Assembly (NCBI GenBank): GCA_963576735.1
Contig: OY755176.1
Location: 14,741,423-14,805,422, forward strand
Origin: Bedellia somnulentella
Taxonomy: Eukaryota > Arthropoda > Insecta > Lepidoptera > Bedelliidae
Direction of reading: 5' to 3'
Length of the DNA: 64,000 nucleotides
Position 1 is the stretch's first letter. Every line of letters begins with the position of its first letter. The notes under the pieces were generated by a model that ran no database searches, was not told the origin of the DNA, and saw only the letters and a list, made by a program, of their open reading frames with translations. Shown here piece by piece: positions 44,298 to 57,300 of this stretch. The translations under genes were made by a program, and so were the position numbers.

Positions 44298-44686
44298 TAA
44301 AATAGAAAAAGAAAATATTCAAATATAAATTAACTTTTTAATGATATGGGAAACACACAAGAATAACGGTATTATATACAAAATTTAAAACGGTGAGTAT
44401 TGACAAAAGAAATATTGCATAGCTTTTACGCTACTATTTCTAAATGAGTACCAAATTATTTCTTCTATGAATATCACTTGGGAAGATGAGTCATCGTTTT
44501 ATACGAATACACTACCACATGAAAAACTTAAGTAGGTAAAAATAAATTGTGATTGAGTATTATTTGAGTTTTTATAGATGTTTTGCCACGTCTTCAACAA
44601 CAATTATAATAAGTAATCCTCACACGAAACTAACATACTGATAGTACTATATTACCCCTAGAAAATAACCCGAAGAAGGATACTTA

Positions 44687-44824
44687 CGCCCGATTTCTGA
44701 ATTGAGTATTCAAGCTGAGAACGACTTAAGTATCGTTTTGTCTCATTCAGTTGTTAAGATTTCAATGCGACAGAACGATACTTAAGTTGTTCTCAGCTGG
44801 AATACTCAATTCAGAAATCGGGCG
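44687..44824. mobile_element. foldback MITE, second copy
   Basis: Same inverted arms as the element at 20357-20490, in the opposite orientation. TTA lies on both sides. Confidence 0.75.
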
Positions 44825-44984
44825 TTAGTTCCTTATTTTTGTTTGATGTATACTTATTTATAGGAATGGATGCCTGGAATTTTTTCAGATTTTTTATCTT
44901 ATAAGCTTATAGTCAGTAACTGAATCTTCGTACATTAAAGATTGTATAGATAGGAGTATAGTCAAAATCGTAATAAATAAAGGA

Positions 44985-45200
44985 AAGAAAATTTTCGACA
45001 CCGGCGGGGATCGAACCCGCGACCTCCGGGTATACGCCCCCGTCGTCGCTCTGTCAATTGAGCTACAGTGTCAATGGCCTCCAGTGCGAAATTCTTCTAT
45101 CCTTTGTTTCTTTTACAATTTTTAAGTAGTGTTTGCGTTCCCTACCTCCGATTTTTAACAAATTCCACATGAGGTTTTCATGAACAAAAACATTAAAATT
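44985..45200 (-). repeat. tRNA-headed SINE
   Basis: Minus strand: GACACTGTAGCTCAATTGAC, then GGTCGCGGGTTCGATCCC. A related pair of heads lies at 31366-31560. Confidence 0.65.
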
Positions 45201-47100
45201 ATAGTCAAAATTGGTTAAGCTGGTGCAGAGATTACTCCAGCAACTTACTACCTCTTTATAAAAAATTGGTTCTTACAACGCAGAAGAAAATAAAATAATT
45301 GAAAGTAAACGGGCAGGCATTTATACAATATAATAATCACACAAATAGGATAATTTAGATTAAAGTAACTTGTGTAACAGCAACACAACGGATTATTAAG
45401 TAAATTAAGTTAAAACTTTAAAAGTTCATTATAATTACATTCCGGAAACATGCCCAAGATGGATGCTAAATATCACAAAAAAATGCTGATTAATTACACC
45501 CTCCCGCTTGTAAGTTGATAATGCAAATACCCACTCGCGGGTATGCGCATTAAAGTTGTCAAACCTGTTACCCCAAATACTTGCTACTTCAGAAACATCG
45601 GTATTGTTGACATAATGCTGGATCGATTTGAAAGAATACAAATACTTTTGATTTAGACACAATAAAAACCATTCTTTTGCGTGATTTATTGTTCAGTGTC
45701 CACTTAATTACATATATGAGACAAATAAAAATCATCAGTTATTAAAATATATTAAATTTAAACTCAAGCAACATAGCACTTTCTTATGGATATAATAAAA
45801 GGCCATTAAGAGTGCATGGTTCCTGTAGAAAGATAATTGAACGGTATGATTAGTATTACTGGTTTAGATATAATTACTGTAATCTCGTATAGACTATAAT
45901 CCTATAAATTATTGTGAACGAATTTATTATTAGTAGGTGTCGGTTGACAAATGTTTAAGCCTTGTTAGCCATTATGCGATTTTATTTAAACACAGGATTC
46001 ATGTACATTCATACAATCACATAAATTACCGGTAAATAATTTGTCGTGAATAGAAATTAGCCCAAAAAGCTCCCGTTCCTAATGACCCCCGCCTACCGAC
46101 ACCCGCGGAAAATGATGGGTAGTGCCATTTCGAATACCAACGCTGTTCTTATTTAACTTATCGCATTTATTAAATTAGTAATCATCACCATCTCAACTAA
46201 AAGACCTCCAATGCCGGACATAGAATTCACCAAAATATTTAAATGATAAATTAAATGGATTCACACATCAAGCTTAAAATGGGTTCTCATATCAATATAA
46301 TGATTGAGAAAAGTGTAAAAGGCTGTATGTGTGTGTGTAAGGTGTGTTTAAAAGTGTAAAAAAATGATCAATGTTGAATCAAGTAAAAGGCGAAAACAAT
46401 TTATTCATTGTGAAAAATGAATTTCATGTCGTTAACGCTGTATATCCTCAAAGGAGTGGTAAGGATTTTTATAATTTGCCACATGGTGTTTGGGAGACCT
46501 CTTTTTGCCTAAACAGTGAACTCTCTAAGTCTGACCAAGTATAGCTAAGTTTACTCGAGATGTTTATCCATATCGTTCTCAACTTTGATAAATAACTAAC
46601 GCATGTGATTAAAATAATAATAATAATAGTTTATGCCTAATTTGGAACCTGAACCTATGCCTCTCCGTATCAGAGGCAGTGCTCTTCCCATTGAACTACC
46701 GAGGCTGCTAAGTAAGAAGCTTATAATAAAAAAGACTAGAACTTCAGAAAAGGAAACGTCTTTGAATTCCAACCATATGAGTTGGCTTCATAAGTATACC
46801 GCTGTCTTTCCTCTGTCCTTTAATTTGACCCCAAATTGAGTCATTTTATTCGCACGAGCTTACCTTTTTCGCTTGCATAATAAAATATATTCAAACTCAG
46901 AATATAAAATTATATTTTTGAACGATGTTTTTAGATACCCTATAAACTTAAAACAGCTAAAGATCAAAATCATTCATTCATAATCAGTTATTAACCGTAA
47001 CCGCCTCAGCAAATATTTAAACAAAGTTTGGGTATTTTGGAGAAAGAAAACGTAAAGTAAGACGAGTCTGTGCCGTCTGTGGCCGCGCGACAGAACTTGT
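45200..47100. other. region upstream of both genes, repeats and unassigned DNA
   Basis: No exon of DOCK or innexin could be supported. There are worn copies of family B (about 46065-46150) and SINE A (46430-46712). The missing DOCK N-terminal exons may lie here, beyond inx3, or outside the window. Confidence 0.4.
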
Positions 47101-47149
47101 TCTTCCTACAGCAACTTGGCTCGGATTCTCGCTACTGACTACTGTGCAT

Positions 47150-47553
47150 TCAGTTGAGCTTAGTAAGAGATCAAGCTATACGGCGCTGTTCGGTGCGAAA
47201 GAGACGAGCGGTGATACTGTCGCACCCGTTTAAAGTTCAGTACGGTAGTGGTGTTCGTATTCGTAGTGTCTGCGCAAGAGCAAGGGGCCGACCGACCGGC
47301 TGCACTTTCCAGTTTGTGAGCTCGAGCCGTAAATGGCTGGCGTGTTGAGCGTGGATCTAATTAACTAAAAGCTACTCGCTTTACACTCATCCATTCTATC
47401 TAATGCCTCTTAAATATAATATTTGAATCAAAATACAATAATGAGAACGTAATGCCTACCAGTAAGCGTGTTTGTGGTGTAGTGTGATAGAGAAACGTGT
47501 GAATTACAAAGTTCAAAACAACGAAATCGTTGAAAACTGTTAATATAAGCAAT
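47150..47553 (+). other. inx3: probable untranslated first exon and promoter of inx3
   Basis: A GC-richer island. TCAGT initiator-like words occur at 47150-47154 and 47237-47241, and the block ends AATCG before a strong GTAAGT donor at 47554. The next acceptor with coding sequence is TGATTTCAG at 51172. Start and exact extent are inferred. Confidence 0.4.
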
Positions 47554-47559
47554 CGGTAA

Positions 47560-49530
47560 GTTAACAACAATTATGATCTTAATTTGAATAAATAGAACAA
47601 AAGAAGTGCATCGCTAACGAATGCGAGGAATGTTGTTTGACAGGAGTACAAATGCGTAGGGAACAAAAGCCTATGCATAGTCATCCTCGTTCCTTAACAT
47701 TATTTGCTTTCTTATTGAACCGACGATATAGGAAATGAACAACTGATATTAGTTAATACTGTATCGAACTCATGAGTAACGTGTTGATGACTAAGTAAAT
47801 ATAGTATATTTGTCAGCGTACAGGTAGTAAAGCACAAGGAAGGAGATCCTCGTTTACCTGAGCAAATCACTCACGAATAGGGAAGGTCGCGATGCCCTTT
47901 TTCGAACAATTTGAAAACTAAGCCGGAGTAAACAAAAGAACTATGGACATTCCTGTAATATTTCACGCTGATTTGAATATTTTGTGCATGGCGTTTTAGA
48001 TTATAAACTGTGTTTTTTAATTATGATGAAATTCAACCAGTGATGTTGTCGACAACATCGTTTATTGTTGACAATTAGACCTGAACTTTATCACGAAATG
48101 GAGCGTAGCTTGAGTGATTGTTAATCTATCAGTTAGCAACTTACCGCGTTGTCAAAAACCAAAGATCTGATTTTATATTTTTAACAAAAAATACACATGC
48201 CAGAGTCACGTCACGGTTCAGAAACTTTTATTGAAGAAGCAAAGACCAAGGACACATCTATCCAAATACATGCGGTTAATTAGGCAGCCAACAAATACAT
48301 AACAGAGTACATAGTCGAACAACCATATAAGTACAACAATCATTTGTATCTACATACATTAAGCATTACTTTTATCAACGACTTCACAAAGGAAGTAGCT
48401 ATTTTGCTAGGATCGGAAGTATCTGAGATGAAAGGGTTGTTTAATAGAGCAACAATTATTTAAAAGTGTTGCATATTTTTGATGTAATGCATCAGGTCAC
48501 AGTCGTTGAATTCTGGTCACGGAACATTTCCAACGGCACCTGCATCGTTGATGATCCCGCGGCGCCATCGGCCGATAACCTCTGTACATACGAGCGTCTT
48601 ATGTACACATATTTCCCTAGTCTTCAAATTCCAAAAGCACAGCCCTGCCAATTAAAACAATGAGTTAAACTACTCGGAGATCGTGGAATCACATCACATG
48701 CGATATCAATTAATACGAGCCTCGCAGTATTGAATGTATAAATGAGTTCAAATTGAAGAACGAGATTTTATAGTACTTAGTTGATTAACTATTATCTATA
48801 AAATTTATGCATCACAAAGTTGTTCATAATAAATTGAGGATTTATTGGACACTTATATTTATACTTTGTCCTTCTTTAAACTTTAGCGACAATGGGCTTA
48901 AAGATAATTTAAAGTTAATAGTGTGCGAAGACAGCTGATGATTACAGGCGCATCATAGCGAAGTGCCACTGACAGACAGAAACACCATTCCGTTAAATAG
49001 CCACGACCGGTGAGAGACTCGACTGAACGTAATTACATCAACCACAATTCTGCTCAGTACACTTCAATCGAACTTACGTAATATGATCGAAGTTGCATTT
49101 ACACCATTTGATACTACCAAGCAATTTGACACACCTTTCGCTATCGCTTTTCAATTGAATCGGAAAGAGAGCTGAGATTCATAATTAAATAGGTCACCAC
49201 GACTTGATTAAATCGACTTCTTTCTGCATTGTTACTTATGGCAACAGCATATTGATTAGCATTCAAAAATTTTAGTTCACATCAAGCAGCGGTTAATACT
49301 TGCTCGACCACTTAGAACGAAAAAAACTTTGTAGACAAATTTAATTAATTAGATGTCTCGACCACATCAATTAACTTGAAATTATACCAGAAATACCAAT
49401 ATCTCTATATATCTGGTGTTCGTGCCGGTCATTTTAGTGGTCCAACATTAAACGCATTTCTAACGATCATCAAAACTAAAAGCTATAAATATTTATAAAT
49501 ACCAAACGAAAGAATGTCTGTAAAGAGATA
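47560..49530. other. inx3 5' intron, no gene seen
   Basis: AT-rich; no exon or known repeat supported. Confidence 0.5.
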
Positions 49531-49544
49531 CTAAATTGCTAAGT

Positions 49545-49830
49545 CCGAATCGAATCGATTGGCAGTCACGTGACAGCACATCGGCATAGGTAGGTAGGGG
49601 CGAGAGCGAAGGCGCGGGACGGTTGTCGCTAAAAACTGGTTTCCGCGTAAATCTGCGTTGCCATGCGATGCATCAACCAAGAAAGTACGGAGGAGCGCCG
49701 AGGCAAGACGGGGTTCGTTTGGACCGCGGGAGGTGCAAGAGCAGCGAGCGGTCATCGACCCAGCCCAACATGCTACTCCTCGCCAGCGCAACCACTGCCA
49801 TGCCGCTTGTAACCTTTCCACACATTTATC
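49545..49830. other. GC-rich patch in the inx3 5' intron
   Basis: The composition differs sharply from the surroundings and CG dinucleotides are frequent. Open frames exist on both strands, but none resembles a known protein. It may be an alternative promoter/untranslated exon or a mobile remnant. Confidence 0.3.
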
Positions 49831-50331
49831 CTACTTAGTAAACCTAATCAAATTGAAATTCAAAGACCTGTAGGAAGCGTATAGCTGCTATTCTCATTTT
49901 CATGTTTCAATTACCTACCTATTAACTTCTTGCCCCTTAACAACCAACCTCAATAATCAAGCAAGTATTTAGATACACGACACATGATAGCGCGTAGGAT
50001 CGGGATCAAAAGTCGCCAAGGCTGAATTCATTTAATTTCAAGACGCAGTAGTGTCGTTCGCCGTACATACGTATTAAATAAACCGATCGATGTTCATGAT
50101 CATGATAACATACAATAATTTTCTTGGGCATGCAAATGGCACTCGCAACTAAACAGCTCAAAAATCATGCTTGTAATCATGTTGTCAAAAACTTGATGAA
50201 AGGAATGTATTGCTTAATATAACAAAACATTGTTTACTGTGCAGAATGAAACTGTTGCTGAAACTGGCAGTTTTACCCTCTATACACAAAAAATCTTGAT
50301 TTATAATATTTTGCCTATTTATTATTTCTTT

Positions 50332-50622
50332 ACATAACATAACATAAACGTTCACGCCGAATATCCCCGAAGGGGTTAGCAGAGGTCACCTGGTGTTCAG
50401 AGTACCCACGTTTTGCATGGACAGTGTACTCACGTGATAGGGGGCAGGCCTATCGCCGTTTTGTACGAATACACTGTCACATGACTAAGTACAACTCAGC
50501 CATGCGGGTTTCCTCACGATGTTTTCCCTCACCGTTAACAACCATGATAAATTAACCACACATATGTCTTTAGAAAAGTTTGCACGATAACCGAGTGTTC
50601 TACCCACTGGGCTATCACGGTT
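50332..50622 (-). repeat. SINE family A with internal deletions
   Basis: Four copies of an ACATA-type unit, the hairpin CCCCGAAGGGG, the body CACGTGATAGGGGGCAGGCC and the head with CCCACTGGGCTATCACGG. Pieces are missing after GCAGAGGT and after AGAAAAG. Confidence 0.8.
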
Positions 50623-51199
50623 GGTATTATTTCTTTGCAATCGTATATTAACTTCTCCAATATTATTATGAATTAAAATAATTGTCCCGTCAGTCATAGT
50701 GTAACGCGTCAATGTGAAGTTAAATATAATAGACGTGGGCGTGGAATAGTCGTGAGAATAAATTACTACGTGAGGTCATTGATTGAGAGTTAAGTGAAAA
50801 TAAGGCTTTTAGATACATTCTCGACCTCTAATCATGTATATCAAAGCGCATTTAGCAAATACTTTACTATACTTTAATAAATAGTATTATAATCCAACAG
50901 CCGAGTATGTTATGTATCAAAAGACATCACTTACGAAAACAACTAATAAAAATATATTACAGAATAGTAATCAAAATAAAAAAGAACTAGTAAACAGCTG
51001 GCGAACACTTGGTAGGAAAGGAACAGAGCAACACGTAAATTTATCATTAATGTTCTAAACTCGTTATAGAGCATCGTATAGCTTTAACAGCGCAGTAACT
51101 TATTTATAATTTCAAAGTTCTATGAAAAAGAGCGAACCAACCGTGTGTTTATTTAAGCTTTTATGATTTCAGTGGTGGCTGTGACGAGACTAAATCAAG

Positions 51200-51362
51200 A
51201 TGGCAGTGCTAGGGTTGGTCTCATCGGTGGCGGGCTTCGTGAAAGTTCGATACCTTATCGACAAAGCTGTCATCGACAACATGGTGTTTCGGATGCACTA
51301 CCGCATTACCTCGGCCATACTCTTCCTGTGTTGTATACTCGTTACTGCTAACAACTTAATTG
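51200..51362 (+). CDS. inx3: inx3 coding exon 1
   Basis: The exon begins after TTTCAG at 51173. The first ATG (51200) starts the innexin frame, with ATCAAG before it. It encodes [20 protein letters not shown], then the first membrane helix, and ends one base into a Gly codon at GTGAGT. Confidence 0.95.
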
Positions 51363-54300
51363 GTGAGTTCGTTATTTTACGTAGAAGATTGCAAACTTAC
51401 ATTAAACCTAATTCAAAATAATTTATCTTTAAACCCTTAACAAGATCTGCGACGACGTGACTCTAATAAATTAAGTTTATAATCAAACTATTAAAAAAAA
51501 CGTAATATTTAGTCCCACTACAATAAATTGCAATACAATAAGATGAAATTCCTTTTAAAGGTTTGCCCGTGATATGGGAAGCAGTTTTCCCCTAAGAGCA
51601 TATTAGAAGCAGACATACTAATTACAATAATTATGCAAGGGATTTATAACTACCGAGATACACTTAGCACGGTGCAATGTTTGAACGAATTCCCGAGCAT
51701 AAAATATCCAATGGTAAATTACAAAGTAACGGTATTCGACAAAGTTCAGTCTTAAATGTAGGTTATGTCTTATGAATCATGAAATGAAGTGTTAACAATT
51801 GCGTCCGCGAAAATCACAAACGTAACAGTTACCCAGATTTTAACGTCATCGTCATCACTATCAAATTGCTTCAGCGAGTCAAAGAGACGATAATTGTTAT
51901 TCGTATCATTCGTGAGTCGTTGACTTTGGCGAGACTTCTGTTAAATGTAATTTGTGTGACGCAAAAATTTTATGAATTCAACTAAACTTAAACTGCAGAA
52001 AAGCTACGAATTAAAGCTACAGTTTAGAAATATTTACTTTAAATGTAAAATATATCGTCCACCATTTGGTATCCATCATGACACTGAGTTTAACGTATTA
52101 GCTTTAGTAACCCTGTGATAAAGGGCATATTATGCTGCTTATCAACACTTCATACACTATCACACAGTAATCATGTCAAAGTATTAAATGCAAATGGGTT
52201 TCCTCTCAATGTTTTCTCGTACCATTAACAAGTAATAAATAAACTACATTATTATACATACATATACTCACGGCTATAAATCCCTTAACGGCGTAGCCAG
52301 AGCTTTGGAATGAGAAATTCCTCAGCCACTTTTGGAAGTTGATTGGGGAAAAGATGGAAATAATAAATAAACGTTTTTGGTGACGGGTCTCCAACCACAT
52401 CGGCCAAAAATCACTTAAGAAGCCCCTATACCCTTAGTCGCCTCTTACGATCACCCACGGGTAGAAATGGGGTAGTGTTAGGGCCAGTTTTTTGATCCGT
52501 TGTTAAAAATATAACCATTTGTTACATTGACTATAGTTAAATGTCTAACCAGTAGTCAAATCGTAAATCCATTTTGGTTCGATATTTGACATTAGTTACT
52601 CTAACCTCGGGTCAAAAAATGCATTTTGCTGATATCTAACTAATAGTTACGATATTTAACAAATTGTTGAGTTAACCACGGATCAAAAAACTGGCCCTTA
52701 TTCTAAGCCAAGCAATATTATAAATAAGCTATATTGTTGAAAACGCACTTGTTTTTACCTGTGAACAATACTATGTGTGGTCAATAGCAAGTCTTTGAGT
52801 TCACATCGTTTGCATATGGTAATGGGAACGATTTTAATATTCTAGTTAAGTAATGTATTCCTGGTAACATATTACACAGTTTACGTGATATTCCTTTGTG
52901 TTTGTTTGGAATATTTGACAGGAGTTGTGACTAACGTGATTTGTGTTGTAATAAACATTATTCATCATAATTTTTTGCTACATGCATTATTATATTTTTG
53001 ACGCATAAAACACTTATTATGTTAACGGGATAGGTTTGTCATGATCACACAAAGTAGCGATAAACGCAATGAGTAATAATTCATTTAATAATAAGTTGCA
53101 CCGCGCATGTGCCAGCGTCAGATGGCAACAGTTTACGATGCAGTTCGTGATGATAGAGGCAGTATATTAGTATAAACAATCATAGCTCATGTGCTTTGGC
53201 TCAGGTGCGACTAATCAAAACATCGCCTTCATAGGGTCCTCGGTTGCTACGAGCTAAAATATTACTTGCATCAGCGGTTTTCCTTGTTAAGGACTGCCAA
53301 GATTAAACTGAATACAATTATATTACTGAGATATTTTTGTTAATACAAAAAATATGGGTAATAATAAAAATAGAAGTCGCTCATCTTATTGTTAAAAAGA
53401 TGTTAATAAAAAATTGGTAATTTTCAATTTTATGTTGTAATTTCAAAGACACAACATAAGTTCCGAACTCACTCAACTACAACATTTTTGGTTATTTATT
53501 TAAATTTTACATTTAACTTCTATCATAGTTTTTTATCAGTATCCTGTTGAAGTAAATACGGTAGTGTCAAATACTATAAAGCATTGTTAATTAAAACACA
53601 TAAAATCTACGTAACCAGATCATTATCAGTCATAAATCACGCTTTGTATAAAAATCTAAACAAAATTCGTAACAATGAATCTCTTGGTTTTCGTTGGCTT
53701 ATTATTTTGGTGGGGTTGGGTTTGCTAAAATGAGATTTTCATAAAATCGGTTTTAAAATTAACCTTAACTACGTGGAGAAAAGTTAAACCCATATTCTGT
53801 ATACTCTTTGCTATAATTTCTGAGCGAGTTAATACTCAACTGTGATAATAGTTTAATATTGCATTAGTTGCAGCAGTGATAAGGGTCAACAGTTAAACTT
53901 AGAATGCATTAGTAGCCAGCAATTTTAAGGAAAGATTATTCATAAGTGTAATATTAATGTGTCAGTGCCCCATTAGTAATCTAATGAACAAGTACACAGA
54001 TTTAATAAACACAACTTACTTCTTATTTACATTCACTAAATTGCGTTAGTAACTGAATCTACAGTTCTGAATGTTCTTTTATGAGACACAAGTATGCTAT
54101 GCAATAGCTTCGTATAAGTATATCTAATTCTAAAGGAAAAACGATTTTCACGATTTGCCACAACTAGTACATCATGTTCTTATCAATGTCGAACGAGCCT
54201 ATGTGACAACTTTCATAACGTGTTACCTGTATTCTTAAAACGGTAAAAACCACAGTTCTCTCCATCTGTCGTTATCAGACGGGCGTATCAGTCACACAGT

Positions 54301-57300
54301 ATAATTCCTAGTTGTAATTACAGCCTCTAAAAGTCAACAAAGAGTAACAATTACCTAATTAGGTTATCTTTAACACATTGCTCTCATTCTCAATTGAAGA
54401 ACATTCGATAACAATCTGGCGAGATATTATTTTGGGTATGCCATACTTCCTTTATATATAAATAATGAAATTTAAACTATAGTTATGCACTAATAATATT
54501 AAATAGTCAAAACGGTTAGATGCCATCTTACATGCCATGAGTGGGCTTATAACAGCATTATTTCAGATTTTTCATTAAGTGGCTTACCAAGCGACTTATC
54601 GATATGTTGGTATCGATTATTTAATTAAATACCTTTTTTTCTCTCTACTTCTAAAAAATGCTGATTAGACTGTAGTTTAAGTTTTGTATGAAGCCTTACA
54701 CTCCGACAATTAAATATATTCATCCATTAATCTTGGAGTTACAGTTGCATAATAAAACTAAGTTTCTGCAATGTGCAGTCTACCCTACAAGTCATATTAA
54801 AAAACTTTAATTATAAATTGTTTGGTTCATTAAACCTTAAATCCTCTCTCAATCCAATTAATATAATGATATAAAATTGTTCGAAACACTGATATACAGT
54901 GAAGCGAGTGTTCTGTGGTTCGCCGTGACCCACAATCGAGCCCGCAGCGATCCGAGTACAAAGCTGTACCAACATCGATAGCCAATCGTCAAAGCTCTTA
55001 TCGCACCTATCTATACCTATCGAACATATACTTACATTTATACTATTGTACTACATTACCTATTTAAATATCATAGGTTATTCACTCAAACAGCTCTACA
55101 AAAACCCATTAACCTAAATACTTCGTGTTGTGGTGAAGGCTTGCGGAAAGTATATGAAATGTTGATGTACTTTAACAGCCTGGCTCGAACAAACAAAACG
55201 TTTATGATAACCCGAATCTTTTAGATAACTATCACTAAATAAGAAGAATCTTGATAATTAGTATTACGTAAAACTCGAATACTTCTACGTCACGCAGTAC
55301 TCTCAGGCTGAGGCCCTCAGCATGTACGAATATGATTAATATGATAATATATAATAATAAAGATTGTCTGGAAGAGATCGCCTCAAGTGATAAAGTCCGC
55401 CAATTGTACTTATAATCAAGAATATTATTTATGTAACATGTTTGAATTGTGATGTACAAAGAGATTCCAATTCTATTATATCCGCTCAATGAATATTATA
55501 AAAGTTCTCTTTAGCCAGAGAAAAAAGTATCAGAGACTATTCTGCATAATAATTTTATATCAGATAAAAGGCAGACCAATACTAACTTGAAAAATCAGTT
55601 GACTCAAAGTTTTCATAGAACAAATCAGAAATTTAAATTAACTAATTCTAGAACAAATGTAACTCAAATATTTGCTCAATGTTATTTAAAAACATATTAA
55701 ATATTTTTCAATATGTTTTTATGCAGGTTATTTAACAGACACAACTATGGAACCCAGATAAAAATGGGGACAACTAGTAACACAGTCATACGTCATCCAA
55801 TTGACCAATCTATCCCAATCAAGGGAACTTCTTATATTACAAGAAGCGTCACGTGGTGTTCCGCTACTCTTCTGAAGAATGACAAACATGTTGTAATCAA
55901 ATTATACCGATGTTATAAACAACGCTGGAATAATGTGTTTTTGCAGCCATGTGAAAACAATTCATTCAAAACGTTTTTACGTTCATTCCTCTGTAATAAG
56001 TAGGTTTAGATATAGATAATAACCTGGCCTGGCAAACGTAGTTTACCACATGGAATAAAATTTACTCACACATACATGTACTCTCACGCTATTAGCTCCC
56101 TAAGAGGTGGGTAGTGACTACCCTTTGCCAATTCATACATTCTTAGCCAATGTCTCGCGTTTCATTCACATTTATCAAACTTTTCATACATGCCTTATTT
56201 TATTACTCTTTATAGGTACTTCGGGCGCCTACCATGTTTAGTACATTCTCGCTCGATCTCAATATTTTTCTTTGTGCTTTTATCAACCATCACATGTACT
56301 AATAAAGGGTTACAACATACTAGACAATCGTTTCGTAAACTTTCGCAGTTGAAGTAAGAGGTGACAAACAAGATAGCCCAATTTACTTTTCAACTGATCC
56401 TCTTTATATCTTAAGTCGATTTTTATATACCAGCACAGTTCTTTTTAAGATCAGTTACGGCCACAACAATGAACTATCACATGACAGCGACTAGTACATA
56501 ATAAAACAAAACATTCGTAGACCATCATAGTTTAATACTCACGCACTTCTCTATGATATTGTACGAACATACATATATACATAACACACGGAACAATACA
56601 TATTACTCTAACGCTTTGAAAGTCAAGTGGCTTAAGGCATATATCACTGATTGCTCGATAATTGTCACTTTAACCCACAAACTTATATTGCTTTACAGAC
56701 ACTGGCTTAATAGATCATAAAACTATACAATATGTAGTGTAAAACTTCACTTACATATTGTGTGGTGAACATTTCAAAGTAGAAATTGTGGAAAATAATA
56801 ATTGGCGACTATGTTCAAAATATACTATATCTTCATTGATTGCCAAGTGTTTTAAGTTCCAAACAAAATATAAGTAAAAAACTAAAAATAAGAGAATATT
56901 CAAATAAATTATTTCCACACTCGACCACCGGCGATCTCGAGCCGAGCTTACAATGGTAAACCGGAGTGACACCGAAATGCAAACAAGTAACGGTAAAGTT
57001 GTCAGGCGTCACCAAACATAACCAAATCACCTATTCATTACAAGTACTCGTTCGATTCCGTGACCAGCTTCAATATTTTACATTCTCTGCATACGACATC
57101 GTTTATTCTCATACCTTGAATATACTTTGTCCTGAATGCAAACCGCGCGAGGTTAATGTAATAATAAGTCACGGCGATTTTGTGTAATATGCGGTGTAAG
57201 TTCGTAAGCACGATCTTCTTAAAATATGTCTCGATTGTATCAACGTACTACTTGTGACCATACTTAATATGTTCTTGTTTGAGGAGGCAGATGTTACTCG

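Noticed and set aside
45435..45662. 75-codon minus-strand frame containing VASIWGNRF, considered as the missing DOCK linker exon
   Set aside because: The only shared feature is WGN; the rest does not match and no splice site in the right phase was found.
47154..47348. 64-codon plus-strand frame in the inx3 upstream region
   Set aside because: Arg-rich, without similarity; better explained as part of an untranslated first exon.
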